Source of the DNA: a virus
Virus record (IMG/VR): IMGVR_UViG_3300036772_000088
Coordinates: 1 to 26,124 of that record
Strand: one strand, 5' to 3'
Length of the DNA stretch: 26,124 nt
Under the pieces are notes generated by a model. It saw only the letters and a list, made by a program, of their open reading frames with translations, did no database searches and was not told the DNA's origin. The position numbers and the translations under genes were made by a program. Below, in pieces: positions 1 through 7,006 of the stretch; positions within the stretch are counted from its first letter, which is position 1, and every line of letters starts with the position of its first letter.

Positions 1-281
1 CCGCGCTTTATGTGCTTAACGCCGAGGACCATAAATTATGGAAGCAGGTAGTTTTTGCGCTGATTTCGTTTGTTGGCGGTGTGTATTGCTCAGGAATGGC
101 TTCCGAAATTATCGCCGCTGTTATTAATGGAGGGTTAAGCCATCTCAGCCCACCGGTGCAGATTAAAGTTACCCCGGCCATCGGCGCGCTGGCGGCTTCA
201 ACTATTTCCGTCACTATCCTGTTACGCGTTCTTTCCCGTTCGCGCAGCGGCAATCTACCCGGGCTGAAGGAGGAAAAATGA
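1..281 (+). CDS. Holin-like phage membrane protein, 5' end outside the window
   Basis: The reading frame is open to the left edge (codons from base 3 read A-L-Y before a GTG at 12), so the true start is probably upstream and this is a partial gene. The visible part begins with a charged stretch (LNAEDHKLWKQ) followed by two hydrophobic segments, roughly VVFALISFVGGVYCSGMA and AIGALAASTISVTILLRVL, and ends in a basic/acidic tail. It lies first in the lysis cassette and overlaps the next gene by ATGA at 278-281. Size, membrane segments and position next to an endolysin suggest a holin or holin-related protein that makes inner-membrane lesions at lysis. I do not recognise a specific family with certainty. 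Confidence 0.6.
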   Translation, partial: ALYVLNAEDHKLWKQVVFALISFVGGVYCSGMASEIIAAVINGGLSHLSPPVQIKVTPAIGALAASTISVTILLRVLSRSRSGNLPGLKEEK

Positions 282-559
282 CATGGCAAACGCTCCTGAT
301 TAACGTCAATGCCATTGCCTGCATTCTGATTTGTATCCGTTTGCTGTTCTTCCGTAAGCATGGCGCGCGCCATCGTCCGGGCATGGCCTGGCTTGCCTAC
401 GGCTTAATCCTCGGCTCGGCATGGACCGCGTTTCGAATCTGGCACGGCGTTTATGTCCAGGTCGACTATGGCGAGTTAATCATGAATATTTTCGTCTGCG
501 TCATCATCTGGCGTGCCCGTGGCAATGTAGCAAAGGTGACGGGCGAAACGGTGGTGTAG
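278..559 (+). CDS. Putative 3TM holin (Phage_holin_3-like)
   Basis: This 93-residue protein has three hydrophobic segments: about residues 5-25 (LLINVNAIACILICIRLLFF), 36-56 (WLAYGLILGSAWTAFRIW) and 66-80 (ELIMNIFVCVIIW). Short basic loops with Arg/Lys clusters lie between them. The pattern fits the small three-helix putative holin family of enterobacterial lambdoid phages. It overlaps the upstream holin-like gene by 4 nt and precedes the endolysin by 22 nt, so it belongs to the lysis operon. With two small membrane proteins in tandem, one may be the holin and the other an antiholin or pinholin; the sequence does not say which. GGAGG just before the ATG is a good ribosome binding site. Confidence 0.65.
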   Translation: MTWQTLLINVNAIACILICIRLLFFRKHGARHRPGMAWLAYGLILGSAWTAFRIWHGVYVQVDYGELIMNIFVCVIIWRARGNVAKVTGETVV

Positions 560-581
560 AGAGTTAATTCCGGAAAATCAT

Positions 582-1196
582 ATGAACCAACAACAATTTC
601 AAATGGCGGCTGGCATCAGCGCCGGGTTAGCTGCGCGCTGGATCCAGCCGTTAGATGCAGCGATGAAAGAATTTGGCATTACAGCACCGGCAGACCAGGC
701 GATGTTTATCGCCCAGGTCGGGCATGAGTCGGGCGGCTTTACCGCAGTAGCGGAGAATCTGAACTACACCCCGGCGGCGCTGGTGTCTACGTTCGACAAG
801 CGCATAACTCAGCAGCAGGCCGACGCGCTCGGCAGAACGATGACACATCCGGCCCGGCAGGACGCTATCGCGAACCTGGTGTACAGCAAGCGCCTCGGCA
901 ACAACGCCCCGGGCGATGGCTGGAAGTATCGCGGGCGTGGCCTGATTCATATTACCGGGCTGGAAAATTATCGCACCTGCGGCGTCGCGCTGAAACTCGA
1001 CCTTGTGACTTCGCCGCAACTGCTGGAGCAGGAGCTGCACGCCGCACGCTCAGCAGCATGGTTTTACACGTCAAAAGGCTGCATGGCATATAGCGCTGAT
1101 ATAAATCGAGTGACGCGCATTATCAATGGTGGAATCAATGGCATCGACGACCGCAGGCTACGCTACAACAAAGCGCGTGCGGCGCTGCTGGTATGA
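582..1196 (+). CDS. GH19-family endolysin (chitinase-class lysozyme)
   Basis: This 204-residue protein carries the glycoside hydrolase 19 signatures of phage lysozymes. HESGGF at residues 48-53 contains the probable catalytic acid Glu49, followed by Glu58 in AENLNY. YRGRGLIHITG at about 115-126 forms the substrate cleft, and an NGG-containing C-terminal helix follows. GH19 phage enzymes cleave the N-acetylmuramic acid-N-acetylglucosamine glycan strand. There is no signal peptide, signal anchor or cell-wall-binding domain, so it should accumulate in the cytoplasm and depend on the holin for release. Length is normal for a single-domain GH19 endolysin. The last 4 nt overlap the start of the Rz gene. 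Confidence 0.9.
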   Translation: MNQQQFQMAAGISAGLAARWIQPLDAAMKEFGITAPADQAMFIAQVGHESGGFTAVAENLNYTPAALVSTFDKRITQQQADALGRTMTHPARQDAIANLVYSKRLGNNAPGDGWKYRGRGLIHITGLENYRTCGVALKLDLVTSPQLLEQELHAARSAAWFYTSKGCMAYSADINRVTRIINGGINGIDDRRLRYNKARAALLV

Positions 1197-1663
1197 CGTT
1201 CTTCAACTGGAAAACCTTCGCTGTTGGCATGCTGATTGTGATGATGGTAATCACTGCAAAAATCGCTTCACACGAAAAGAAGCGTGCCGACGCAGCCGAG
1301 CTTAATCTAGCGCAAGCCACCAGCACCATTGCCGATTTAACAACCCGCCAGCGCGCCGTTGCGGCGCTCGATGCAAAATACACTGGAGAACTACAAATTG
1401 CCCATGCAACTATTGAAGGGTTGCAGCGCGATGTTGCTGCTGGCGATAAGCGGCTGCACATCAACGCAACTTGCAAGCCAGTGTCCAAACCCACCAGCGC
1501 CGCCGGCGTGGATGATGCAACCGGCCCCGGACTTACTGACGCCGCTGAACGGAATTATTTCGATCTCCGGCAGCGAATCGAAACCAGCAGCAAAATGATT
1601 GCAGGGTTGCAGGACTACATCAGGCAGCAATGCTCTAGGGCTAAATTGAGCAAAAATAATTAA
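1193..1663 (+). CDS. Rz: Rz-like inner-membrane spanin subunit
   Basis: This 156-residue protein has an N-terminal membrane anchor (about residues 7-25, FAVGMLIVMMVITAKIA) followed by a long charged, Ala-rich periplasmic region. That region is predicted to be alpha-helical or coiled coil (KKRADAAELNLAQATSTIADL onward). This is the type II topology of lambda Rz, the i-spanin that joins Rz1 across the periplasm and fuses inner and outer membranes in the last step of lysis. It overlaps the endolysin by 4 nt and contains the Rz1 gene in the +1 frame, the classic embedded arrangement. Its TAA (1661-1663) overlaps, on the opposite strand, the stop codon of the convergent gene at 1660-1662. Confidence 0.85.
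   Translation: MTFFNWKTFAVGMLIVMMVITAKIASHEKKRADAAELNLAQATSTIADLTTRQRAVAALDAKYTGELQIAHATIEGLQRDVAAGDKRLHINATCKPVSKPTSAAGVDDATGPGLTDAAERNYFDLRQRIETSSKMIAGLQDYIRQQCSRAKLSKNN
1404..1598 (+). CDS. Rz1: Rz1-like outer-membrane lipoprotein spanin, nested in Rz
   Basis: Read in the +1 frame inside Rz, this ORF encodes a small lipoprotein. It has a hydrophobic stretch ending in the lipobox L-A-I-S-G-C (Cys18 from this start), then a Pro-rich region (CPNPPAPPAW). Lambda Rz1 is likewise a Pro-rich o-spanin lipoprotein embedded in Rz. The frame stays open upstream to 1359, with another ATG at 1371, so the start is uncertain. I chose ATG 1404 because it puts a basic residue and a hydrophobic core of typical length directly before the lipobox. 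The mature protein would be about 47 residues, anchored in the outer membrane and bound to the Rz C-terminus. Confidence 0.8.
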   Translation: MQLLKGCSAMLLLAISGCTSTQLASQCPNPPAPPAWMMQPAPDLLTPLNGIISISGSESKPAAK

Positions 1664-2190
1664 CGCTTTAAAACTTTCTCAATACGATGTTGTATTTCCT
1701 CTGCTTTGCCCCATAACATATACAAATCGAGTACTCCCAAAGGAGAATGCAGTGTAATTCTTCTTGTAAAAACATCTTCGCTATTTTCTCGAGCGAATAT
1801 TACTGCCGCAGCCATGGAATATATATATGAGTGCGGTAGTTCCCATACTTCCCCAATACTGATTCGGCTTCCTTTGTGTATCACCAATCGATGGTCTAGT
1901 TCGCCTTCATGCATTATCGATGTTCTGCCGAATTTATAAATGGCCTGTTCAAATGACATTCCTTCGGCAATTATTGTCAAGACGTTGGTGGTTGCTAGAA
2001 ATTGGATAATGGTTTCACTATCTTTCAAAAACATCCTAATTCTCTCACCGACTTTTTCTTTTGGGTAACGTTTTTTTGCTGTGTTATCTATGGCTGGGAA
2101 AAGATGAACTAAAGCTGCTTCGAAATTATCAACAGCCATTTCATTAAGACACGATTCAATACGTCTACCTACTGATCCTTGTTTAAGCAC
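1660..2190 (-). CDS. Reverse-strand cargo protein, HEPN-like candidate
   Basis: This 176-residue soluble protein is in an AT-rich stretch unlike its neighbours and runs against the late operon, the mark of a moron (cargo gene). The GTG start is supported by AGGA about 8 nt upstream and by an extended -10 promoter. No signal peptide or membrane segment is visible, and the protein looks mostly helical. Residues 89-94 read R-T-S-I-M-H followed by EGEL, which fits the R-x4-6-H motif of HEPN ribonuclease domains, where this element often reads R..IVHEG. An acidic/basic N-terminal helix (FEAALVHLFPAID) would suit the first HEPN helices. I infer a possible RNase acting in defence or superinfection exclusion. 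No family assignment is certain, and no antitoxin partner gene is adjacent. Confidence 0.6.
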   Translation of the reverse strand: MLKQGSVGRRIESCLNEMAVDNFEAALVHLFPAIDNTAKKRYPKEKVGERIRMFLKDSETIIQFLATTNVLTIIAEGMSFEQAIYKFGRTSIMHEGELDHRLVIHKGSRISIGEVWELPHSYIYSMAAAVIFARENSEDVFTRRITLHSPLGVLDLYMLWGKAEEIQHRIEKVLKR

Positions 2191-2217
2191 GTTAATTTCC
2201 TAAGAGTGAACAGTTGG

Positions 2218-2258
2218 ATGATTAGCAATCATATCATGTAAGGGGAAATTTAAAACAA
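2218..2258 (-). promoter_or_regulatory. Promoter of the reverse-strand cargo gene, with operator-like repeat
   Basis: On the reverse strand, TATGAT (2228-2233) preceded by TGA (2234-2236) makes an extended -10 element. TTGTTT (2253-2258) lies 19 bp upstream as a weak -35. The predicted transcription start is near 2221, about 30 nt before the GTG start. A perfect inverted repeat, ATGATT-AGC-AATCAT (2218-2232), overlaps the -10 and start site and could be an operator. The placement implies independent, possibly lysogenic, expression of the 1660-2190 gene. Confidence 0.5.
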
Positions 2259-2295
2259 TCAGGGCCTTGGGCTCAAACTCTTTTCTGGATACGTT

Positions 2296-3675
2296 ATGGA
2301 AGTAATAATTGATGGCAAACATTATGCACCTGCCTGCCGTTCCGTGGCCCGCATCGGAATAGCGATTACGACTCACAACCGCGCTGACGTTCTGGCCCGT
2401 GCCATTGCTCAACACCAACAATATTTACCGCCCGGCGCGCTGGTGGTTGTTATCGAGGATGGATCATCGCCTGCGGCTGTAGTGCCTGACGGTGTGCAAC
2501 TCATTCGACATGATAAATCGCTGGGCATTGTTGCTTCTAAAAACAGGAGCATTGAGGCGCTGGTAGATGCCGGGTGCGAACACCTATTTCTATGGGATGA
2601 TGATGCCTGGCCGATAGCGCCGGGCTGGCACCTGCCTTACGTTGAATCCCCGGAGCCGCACCTTGCCTACACGGGCCAGCGTGGCGTGATGCTTTACTAC
2701 CACCGCAGCGCTATCGAGAAGGTAGGCGGATTCGATCCGGTCTACGGTCGCGGTATGTACGAACATCCCGATCTCGCGCTGCGCATCCATAACGCTGGGC
2801 TGACGTCCTGGGCGTTTGCTGATGTGGCCGGTTCGGCTGCGCTGATTCACTCAATGGACGAACATGAAGAGGTTACCCGCTCAGTGCCGCGCCCGGATCG
2901 TGAGGCGCTGGTTAAACGCAATGTTGGTATCTTCAACGCTCGACGCGACAGCGGCTATACCGGCTTTGCTTCATACAGCCGCAATCCGAACGTCGTTCTG
3001 ACTACGTTGCTGACCAACCAGCCGGACCCGCAGCGCAATGGCAGAATGAGCGCTGACCCGCAGCTGTTGCAGGCGTGGGCCGATTCCATTTCTGGCGCGC
3101 TGCCGCTGGTCCTCGCTGACGAGCTGAAAGAGTCGCCGACTGGCTCAGGGCTGTTTGAGGTCCCCGCGCTGAGCATGAGCCCGTACTTTGCGCGCTGGCT
3201 GCACATCTACCAGCACCTGCGCGCACATCCAGAATACCGGCTCGTCTGGTGTACCGACGGTACAGACGTTGAGATGCTGCGCGAACCATGGGCAGAGATG
3301 GAGCCAGGAAAGGTTTACGTTGGCTCTGAGCACAAGACTTATGCCGATGAATGGATGAAAGCCAATCACCACGGCAAAGCCTACAGCGAGTTCTTCGACC
3401 AGTACCGTGATGAGCCGCTGCTGAATGCCGGGCTACTGGGCGGCAGCCGGGCCGACGTGATGGAGTTCGCCCATCGCATTATTCGCCTGTACTACCGCAT
3501 CGAGAGTCAGCGCTTCTGGAAGATGGAAACAGCCCAGGTCACGCTCGTAGACATGGGCGCGTTTGGTATTTCTGCTAAGTCTTTTGGCGATCGGGTAGTG
3601 ACCGGGCCAAAGGTCCACACGATTTTTAAAACTGACGGTATAGGCAAGGAGCATGCATGGTTTCGCCACAAGTGA
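2296..3675 (+). CDS. Two-domain glycosyltransferase, family 2-like N-terminal half
   Basis: This 459-residue soluble protein has an N-terminal GT-A/GT2-like domain. ARIGIAITTHNRADVLARAI (19-38) forms the nucleotide-binding strand, VVVIEDGSSP (50-59) follows, the metal-binding acidic triad is in WDDDAWP (Asp101-103), and the acceptor-side region is GGFDPVYGRGMYEHPDLALR (144-163). Residues from about 225 to 459 form a second region with another acidic motif (WCTDGTDVEML), which may be a second GT-A-like domain. No membrane segments are seen, so it does not resemble the Gtr O-antigen conversion systems. It overlaps the next glycosyltransferase-like gene by 19 nt and lies between the lysis and packaging genes. 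The acceptor is unknown: a virion protein, DNA or a cell-surface sugar are all possible. The SD sequence before the ATG is weak. Confidence 0.75.
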   Translation: MEVIIDGKHYAPACRSVARIGIAITTHNRADVLARAIAQHQQYLPPGALVVVIEDGSSPAAVVPDGVQLIRHDKSLGIVASKNRSIEALVDAGCEHLFLWDDDAWPIAPGWHLPYVESPEPHLAYTGQRGVMLYYHRSAIEKVGGFDPVYGRGMYEHPDLALRIHNAGLTSWAFADVAGSAALIHSMDEHEEVTRSVPRPDREALVKRNVGIFNARRDSGYTGFASYSRNPNVVLTTLLTNQPDPQRNGRMSADPQLLQAWADSISGALPLVLADELKESPTGSGLFEVPALSMSPYFARWLHIYQHLRAHPEYRLVWCTDGTDVEMLREPWAEMEPGKVYVGSEHKTYADEWMKANHHGKAYSEFFDQYRDEPLLNAGLLGGSRADVMEFAHRIIRLYYRIESQRFWKMETAQVTLVDMGAFGISAKSFGDRVVTGPKVHTIFKTDGIGKEHAWFRHK

Positions 3676-4277
3676 AGTTTGTTGTCGTCGGCCATCACAT
3701 TCGGTGCGCCATGGCTACCCGCCTTGCTAATCAGCTGGGCGCACATGTGCTGACTGATGAAGAGAACCACGGCGCCAACTGGAATCATCGCCGCGCGCTT
3801 GAGTGGGCATCCGGGCAGGATTGCCGGGTTGTTGTGCTGGAAGATGATGCCCAGCCGGTTGCCGGCTTTACCGCACTGGTGGCTGATTGGCTGACCCGCT
3901 TTCCGGATAGCCTTTGCTCTTTCTATCTGGGCACTGGCCGCCCGCCTCAGTATCAAATGCAGATAGCCGAGCGGCTTATCATTGCCGATAAGAATCGTTC
4001 GGACTACATCACGTTACCGCGGCTGATACATGGCGTGTGCTACAGCGTACCGCCACAGCATATCGAGCGCGTCCTCGAACGATGGGACAGCAGCAAGGCA
4101 GCCGACTATGCGGTGGGTGATGCCCACGGCGGCCCGGTCCTTTATCCGTGTTATTCACTCGTTGACCATGCTGATGGGGAGCCTGTAGAGAGGCCGATGG
4201 ATGGCATGCCGCGGACTGAACGCAGGAGAGCATGGCGACTCGCTGGAAGGCCGGAGATAAACCAATGCCAGCATTGA
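3657..4277 (+). CDS. Small glycosyltransferase-like protein (GT-A fold candidate)
   Basis: This 206-residue soluble protein overlaps the end of the larger glycosyltransferase by 19 nt, so the two are probably co-translated. It starts with a strand-rich segment (KFVVVGHHIRCAMATRLANQL), then has VVVLEDDAQPVAG, a D-D motif of the kind used for metal and sugar-nucleotide binding in GT-A enzymes (compare GT25). The order helix-strand, then EDDA, then a Tyr/Leu-rich region (SFYLGTGRPP) and a late acidic HxGP segment matches small GT25-like proteins. I infer a partner to the upstream enzyme, adding a second sugar or acting on the same target. The family call is from motif and context only. ATG 3657 is preceded by AGGAGCATGC, a usable ribosome binding site. 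Confidence 0.6.
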   Translation: MVSPQVKFVVVGHHIRCAMATRLANQLGAHVLTDEENHGANWNHRRALEWASGQDCRVVVLEDDAQPVAGFTALVADWLTRFPDSLCSFYLGTGRPPQYQMQIAERLIIADKNRSDYITLPRLIHGVCYSVPPQHIERVLERWDSSKAADYAVGDAHGGPVLYPCYSLVDHADGEPVERPMDGMPRTERRRAWRLAGRPEINQCQH

Positions 4278-4615
4278 TACCGAGAGCATGTCGTAAGCGT
4301 GGATGTGCTGGCACAACAACAGACCGCTCCGGTTACTGTGAGAAGCACCGCAATGAAGGTTGGCAGCAGCACCAGCGCGGTCAGTCCAGGCATGAGCGTG
4401 GCTATGGCACAAGCTGGGACAAACTGAGGCCACTCATTCTGGCGCGCGATAAATACCTGTGTCAGAACTGTCAGCGCTCAGGACGTATTGCGCCGGCAAA
4501 AACAGTGGACCACATCACACCCAAGGCGCATGGGGGGACCGATGAACCATCGAACCTCGAAAGCCTTTGCTGGCCTTGCCACAGAGCTAAGACCGCGCTC
4601 GAAAGAGTAAAATGA
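4265..4615 (+). CDS. HNH endonuclease of the packaging module
   Basis: This protein of about 116 residues has the HNH fold: Cys pairs around C-x2-C (YLCQNCQRSG) and later CWPCH bind zinc. The catalytic motif is TVDHITPKAHGG followed by N in DEPSNLESLC and a final His in PCHRAKT. An N-terminal Cys-rich stretch (ACRKRGC) is usual for HK97 gp74-like proteins. I chose ATG 4265 because GGAG lies about 8 nt upstream; an in-frame ATG at 4232 would add 11 residues. HNH proteins next to the terminase genes of cos phages are known to act with the terminase in cutting DNA at cos. The gene overlaps the previous one and is followed by the probable cos region. Confidence 0.88.
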   Translation: MPALIPRACRKRGCAGTTTDRSGYCEKHRNEGWQQHQRGQSRHERGYGTSWDKLRPLILARDKYLCQNCQRSGRIAPAKTVDHITPKAHGGTDEPSNLESLCWPCHRAKTALERVK

Positions 4616-4772
4616 TAGCGATTATCAGTTGTGAGTGACCGGGGGAGGGGCGGGTTGAGAGTTCAGCCCTCTCGGCCTTCAGGACCGCCGCCTTACCTCT
4701 TTCCAGATCGCCGCAGGTTAGAAAACTTTTTTTTGGGGTCCCCCAGCAGATGATTAATAGGAGTTTTCGATT
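4616..4772. other. Probable cos region between HNH and terS
   Basis: This 157-bp non-coding stretch lies between HNH and the small terminase, where HK97-type phages carry cos, the site at which terminase cuts concatemeric DNA. It holds a strongly G-rich block (GACCGGGGGAGGGGCGGG, 4637-4654), a C/T-rich segment, an 8-T run (4727-4734) and a small GGGGTCCCC palindrome (4735-4743). The terS ribosome binding site AGGAG follows at its right end. The exact nick positions cannot be read from sequence. Confidence rests on gene order and base composition. Confidence 0.5.
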
Positions 4773-5270
4773 ATGTCTGGACCACCGAAAACCCCGACCC
4801 ATCTACGTTTGGTGAGGGGTAACCCATCAAAGCGCCCAATTAACAAAGACGAACCAAAACCCGCTACTGGGGTACCCCCAACACCAAAGCATTTTGATAA
4901 GCAGGCAAAATACTGGTTCAAGCGAATGGCTGAAGAACTGGATGCTGTTGGCGTTCTGACTCAGCTTGATACCCGAGCCCTTGAAATGCTGGTGGAGGTT
5001 TACACCGAATACCGGCATCACTGCGAAACGCTTGACCGTGAGGGTTACACCTACGCTGTTTATAGCGAAGAGGATCGGGATGAAGGCAAGGAGCGGGAAA
5101 TCCGAATGATAAAGCCACATCCCGCCTCAATGATGAAAGCGGATGCATGGAAGCGGCTGCGCGCAATGCTTGCCGAGTTCGGTATGACGCCTGCCAGCAG
5201 GTCAAAGGTGAGCGTTAAAAATGCCGATGAGGTTGATCCTCTGGCTGAATTTATGAAAGCGAGAGATTAA
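4773..5270 (+). CDS. terS: Terminase small subunit, P27 family
   Basis: This 165-residue protein starts with the Pro/Lys-rich segment typical of P27-type small terminases (MSGPPKTPTHLRLVRGNPSKRP). A helical DNA-binding region follows (KYWFKRMAEELDAVGVLTQLDTRALEMLVEVYTEY, split by short loops), and near the C-terminus SRSKVSV. Small terminases recognise the packaging site as oligomers and control the large subunit. AGGAG about 8 nt before the ATG is a strong ribosome binding site. The TAA stop shares one base with the ATG of the large subunit (TAATG at 5268-5272), which suggests translational coupling. Length is normal for the family. Confidence 0.9.
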   Translation: MSGPPKTPTHLRLVRGNPSKRPINKDEPKPATGVPPTPKHFDKQAKYWFKRMAEELDAVGVLTQLDTRALEMLVEVYTEYRHHCETLDREGYTYAVYSEEDRDEGKEREIRMIKPHPASMMKADAWKRLRAMLAEFGMTPASRSKVSVKNADEVDPLAEFMKARD

Positions 5271-7006
5271 TGGCAAAGGTTGCAGAAGGTATACGGTACG
5301 CCGAACGAGTCGTGGCCGGGGAGATTATAGCCTGTGAGTTTGTCAGGCTAGCCTGCCAGCGTTTTCTGGATGATCTGAAAAGCGGCGAAGCCCGCGGCAT
5401 ATTCTTCAGTGAGCCCAGGGCGCAGCACATACTGAATTTTTATAAATTTATCCCACACGTCAAAGGGGCGCAGGCCGGGCAACCTATAGAACTGATGGAC
5501 TGGCATATTTTCATCCTTATCAACATTTTTGGGTTTGTCATTCCGCTGGTGAATGAGGAAACAGGTGAGGTCGTGCTGCGCAACGATGGCAGCGGGCGAC
5601 CGGTAATGGTTCGCCGTTTCCGTACTGCCTATAACGAAGTTGCGCGTAAAAACGCAAAATCCACACTCTCCTCCGGCGTTGGCCTCTATATGGCTGGGGC
5701 GGATGGTGAGGGCGGTGCAGAAGTTTACTCAGCGGCTACGACCCGAGACCAGGCAAGGATCGTGTTCGAAGATGCCAAGAATATGGTCAAAAAAGCAAAG
5801 GCTACGCTGGGCCGCTTGTTTGAATTTAACAAACTGGCGATCTATCAGGAGCAAAGCGCTTCTAAATTTGAGCCTCTTTCCAGTGATGCGAATAACCTGG
5901 ACGGTCTGAATATTCACTGTGGCATAGTTGACGAGCTGCATGCTCACAAAACCCGTGACGTGTGGGATGTTCTTGAAACCGCCACCGGCGCTCGCCTTCA
6001 GTCACTTTTGTTCGGTATTACTACCGCAGGTTTTAACAAAGAAGGCATTTGCTACGAACTGCGCGACTACGCTATCAAAGTGCTGCGCGGCCTGGTGAAG
6101 GACGACACCTTTTTTGCCATTGTTTACACGCTGGATGAAAACGACGATCCGTTTGATGAAACGGTCTGGCAAAAGGCAAATCCTGGCCTCGGTATCTGCA
6201 AGCGCTGGGACGACCTGCGCCGACTGGCAAAAAAAGCCAAAGAGCAGGTTTCCGCGAGGGTTAATTTTTTCACCAAACACATGAATATCTGGGTTACCGC
6301 TGAGTCTTCCTGGATGGACATGATGAAGTGGGAAAAGTGTGCCTTTATCGCACCGGTCCATGAGTTGAAAACTTATCCGCTTTGGGTCGGTGTCGACCTG
6401 TCGAACAAAATTGATATTTGCGCAGCTGTTAAGATCTGGCGTTCGCCGGATGGTCATGTGCATGGCGACTTTAAATTCTGGCTGCCGGAAGGTCGACTTG
6501 AGAAATGCTCCCGGCAAATGGCCGAGCTTTACCGGAAGTGGGCCGAACTGGATAAGCTCACTCTCACCGACGGGGATGTTATCGATCATGCGCAGATTAA
6601 AGAGGAAATCCAGGCCTGGGTGTCAGGCGAGAGCCTGAAAGAAATTGGTTTCGATCCCTGGAGTGCAACGCAGTTCAGCCTTGCGCTTGCTGAGGAAGGG
6701 TTGCCGCTGGTGGAGGTCCCTCAGACCGTCAGAAACTTCTCTGAAGCAATGAAAGAAGTAGAGGCGCTGGTTTACGGTGGACGCTTCCACCACAGCAACC
6801 ATCCGGTAATGAACTGGATGATGTCGAATGTAACGGTGAAGCCCGACCGCAATGACAACATATTCCCGAATAAATCGACACCCGAAGCGAAAATAGACGG
6901 TCCTGCGGCGCTGTTCACTGCAATGAGCCGCCAGCTCGTAAACGGTGGCAACGATCAGCAGGACCTCAGCGGATTCTTTGATAACCCCATCATGGTAGGT
7001 TTCTGA
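5270..7006 (+). CDS. terL: Terminase large subunit (Terminase_1 family)
   Basis: This 578-residue packaging motor has a variant Walker A at about residues 124-132 (EVARKNAKST), Walker B GIVDE at 218-222, and the coupling-type FGITTAG at about 248-254. The C-terminal RNase H-like nuclease carries Asp in GVDLSNK (about 375) and in IGFDPWS (about 460). It hydrolyses ATP to push DNA into the prohead and cuts the concatemer at start and end. The length is normal and no frame break is visible. The start codon is fused to the terS stop, and its own TGA overlaps the portal ATG (7004-7008). Confidence 0.95.
   Translation: MAKVAEGIRYAERVVAGEIIACEFVRLACQRFLDDLKSGEARGIFFSEPRAQHILNFYKFIPHVKGAQAGQPIELMDWHIFILINIFGFVIPLVNEETGEVVLRNDGSGRPVMVRRFRTAYNEVARKNAKSTLSSGVGLYMAGADGEGGAEVYSAATTRDQARIVFEDAKNMVKKAKATLGRLFEFNKLAIYQEQSASKFEPLSSDANNLDGLNIHCGIVDELHAHKTRDVWDVLETATGARLQSLLFGITTAGFNKEGICYELRDYAIKVLRGLVKDDTFFAIVYTLDENDDPFDETVWQKANPGLGICKRWDDLRRLAKKAKEQVSARVNFFTKHMNIWVTAESSWMDMMKWEKCAFIAPVHELKTYPLWVGVDLSNKIDICAAVKIWRSPDGHVHGDFKFWLPEGRLEKCSRQMAELYRKWAELDKLTLTDGDVIDHAQIKEEIQAWVSGESLKEIGFDPWSATQFSLALAEEGLPLVEVPQTVRNFSEAMKEVEALVYGGRFHHSNHPVMNWMMSNVTVKPDRNDNIFPNKSTPEAKIDGPAALFTAMSRQLVNGGNDQQDLSGFFDNPIMVGF

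Noticed and set aside
651-1040. Reverse-strand open frame across the endolysin
   Set aside because: It is antisense to a well-supported GH19 gene and its translation has no recognisable domain.
2296-4277. Gtr-type serotype conversion cassette
   Set aside because: There is no flippase (GtrA-like) or multi-pass membrane glucosyltransferase (GtrC-like), and the place in the packaging region is wrong for gtr operons.
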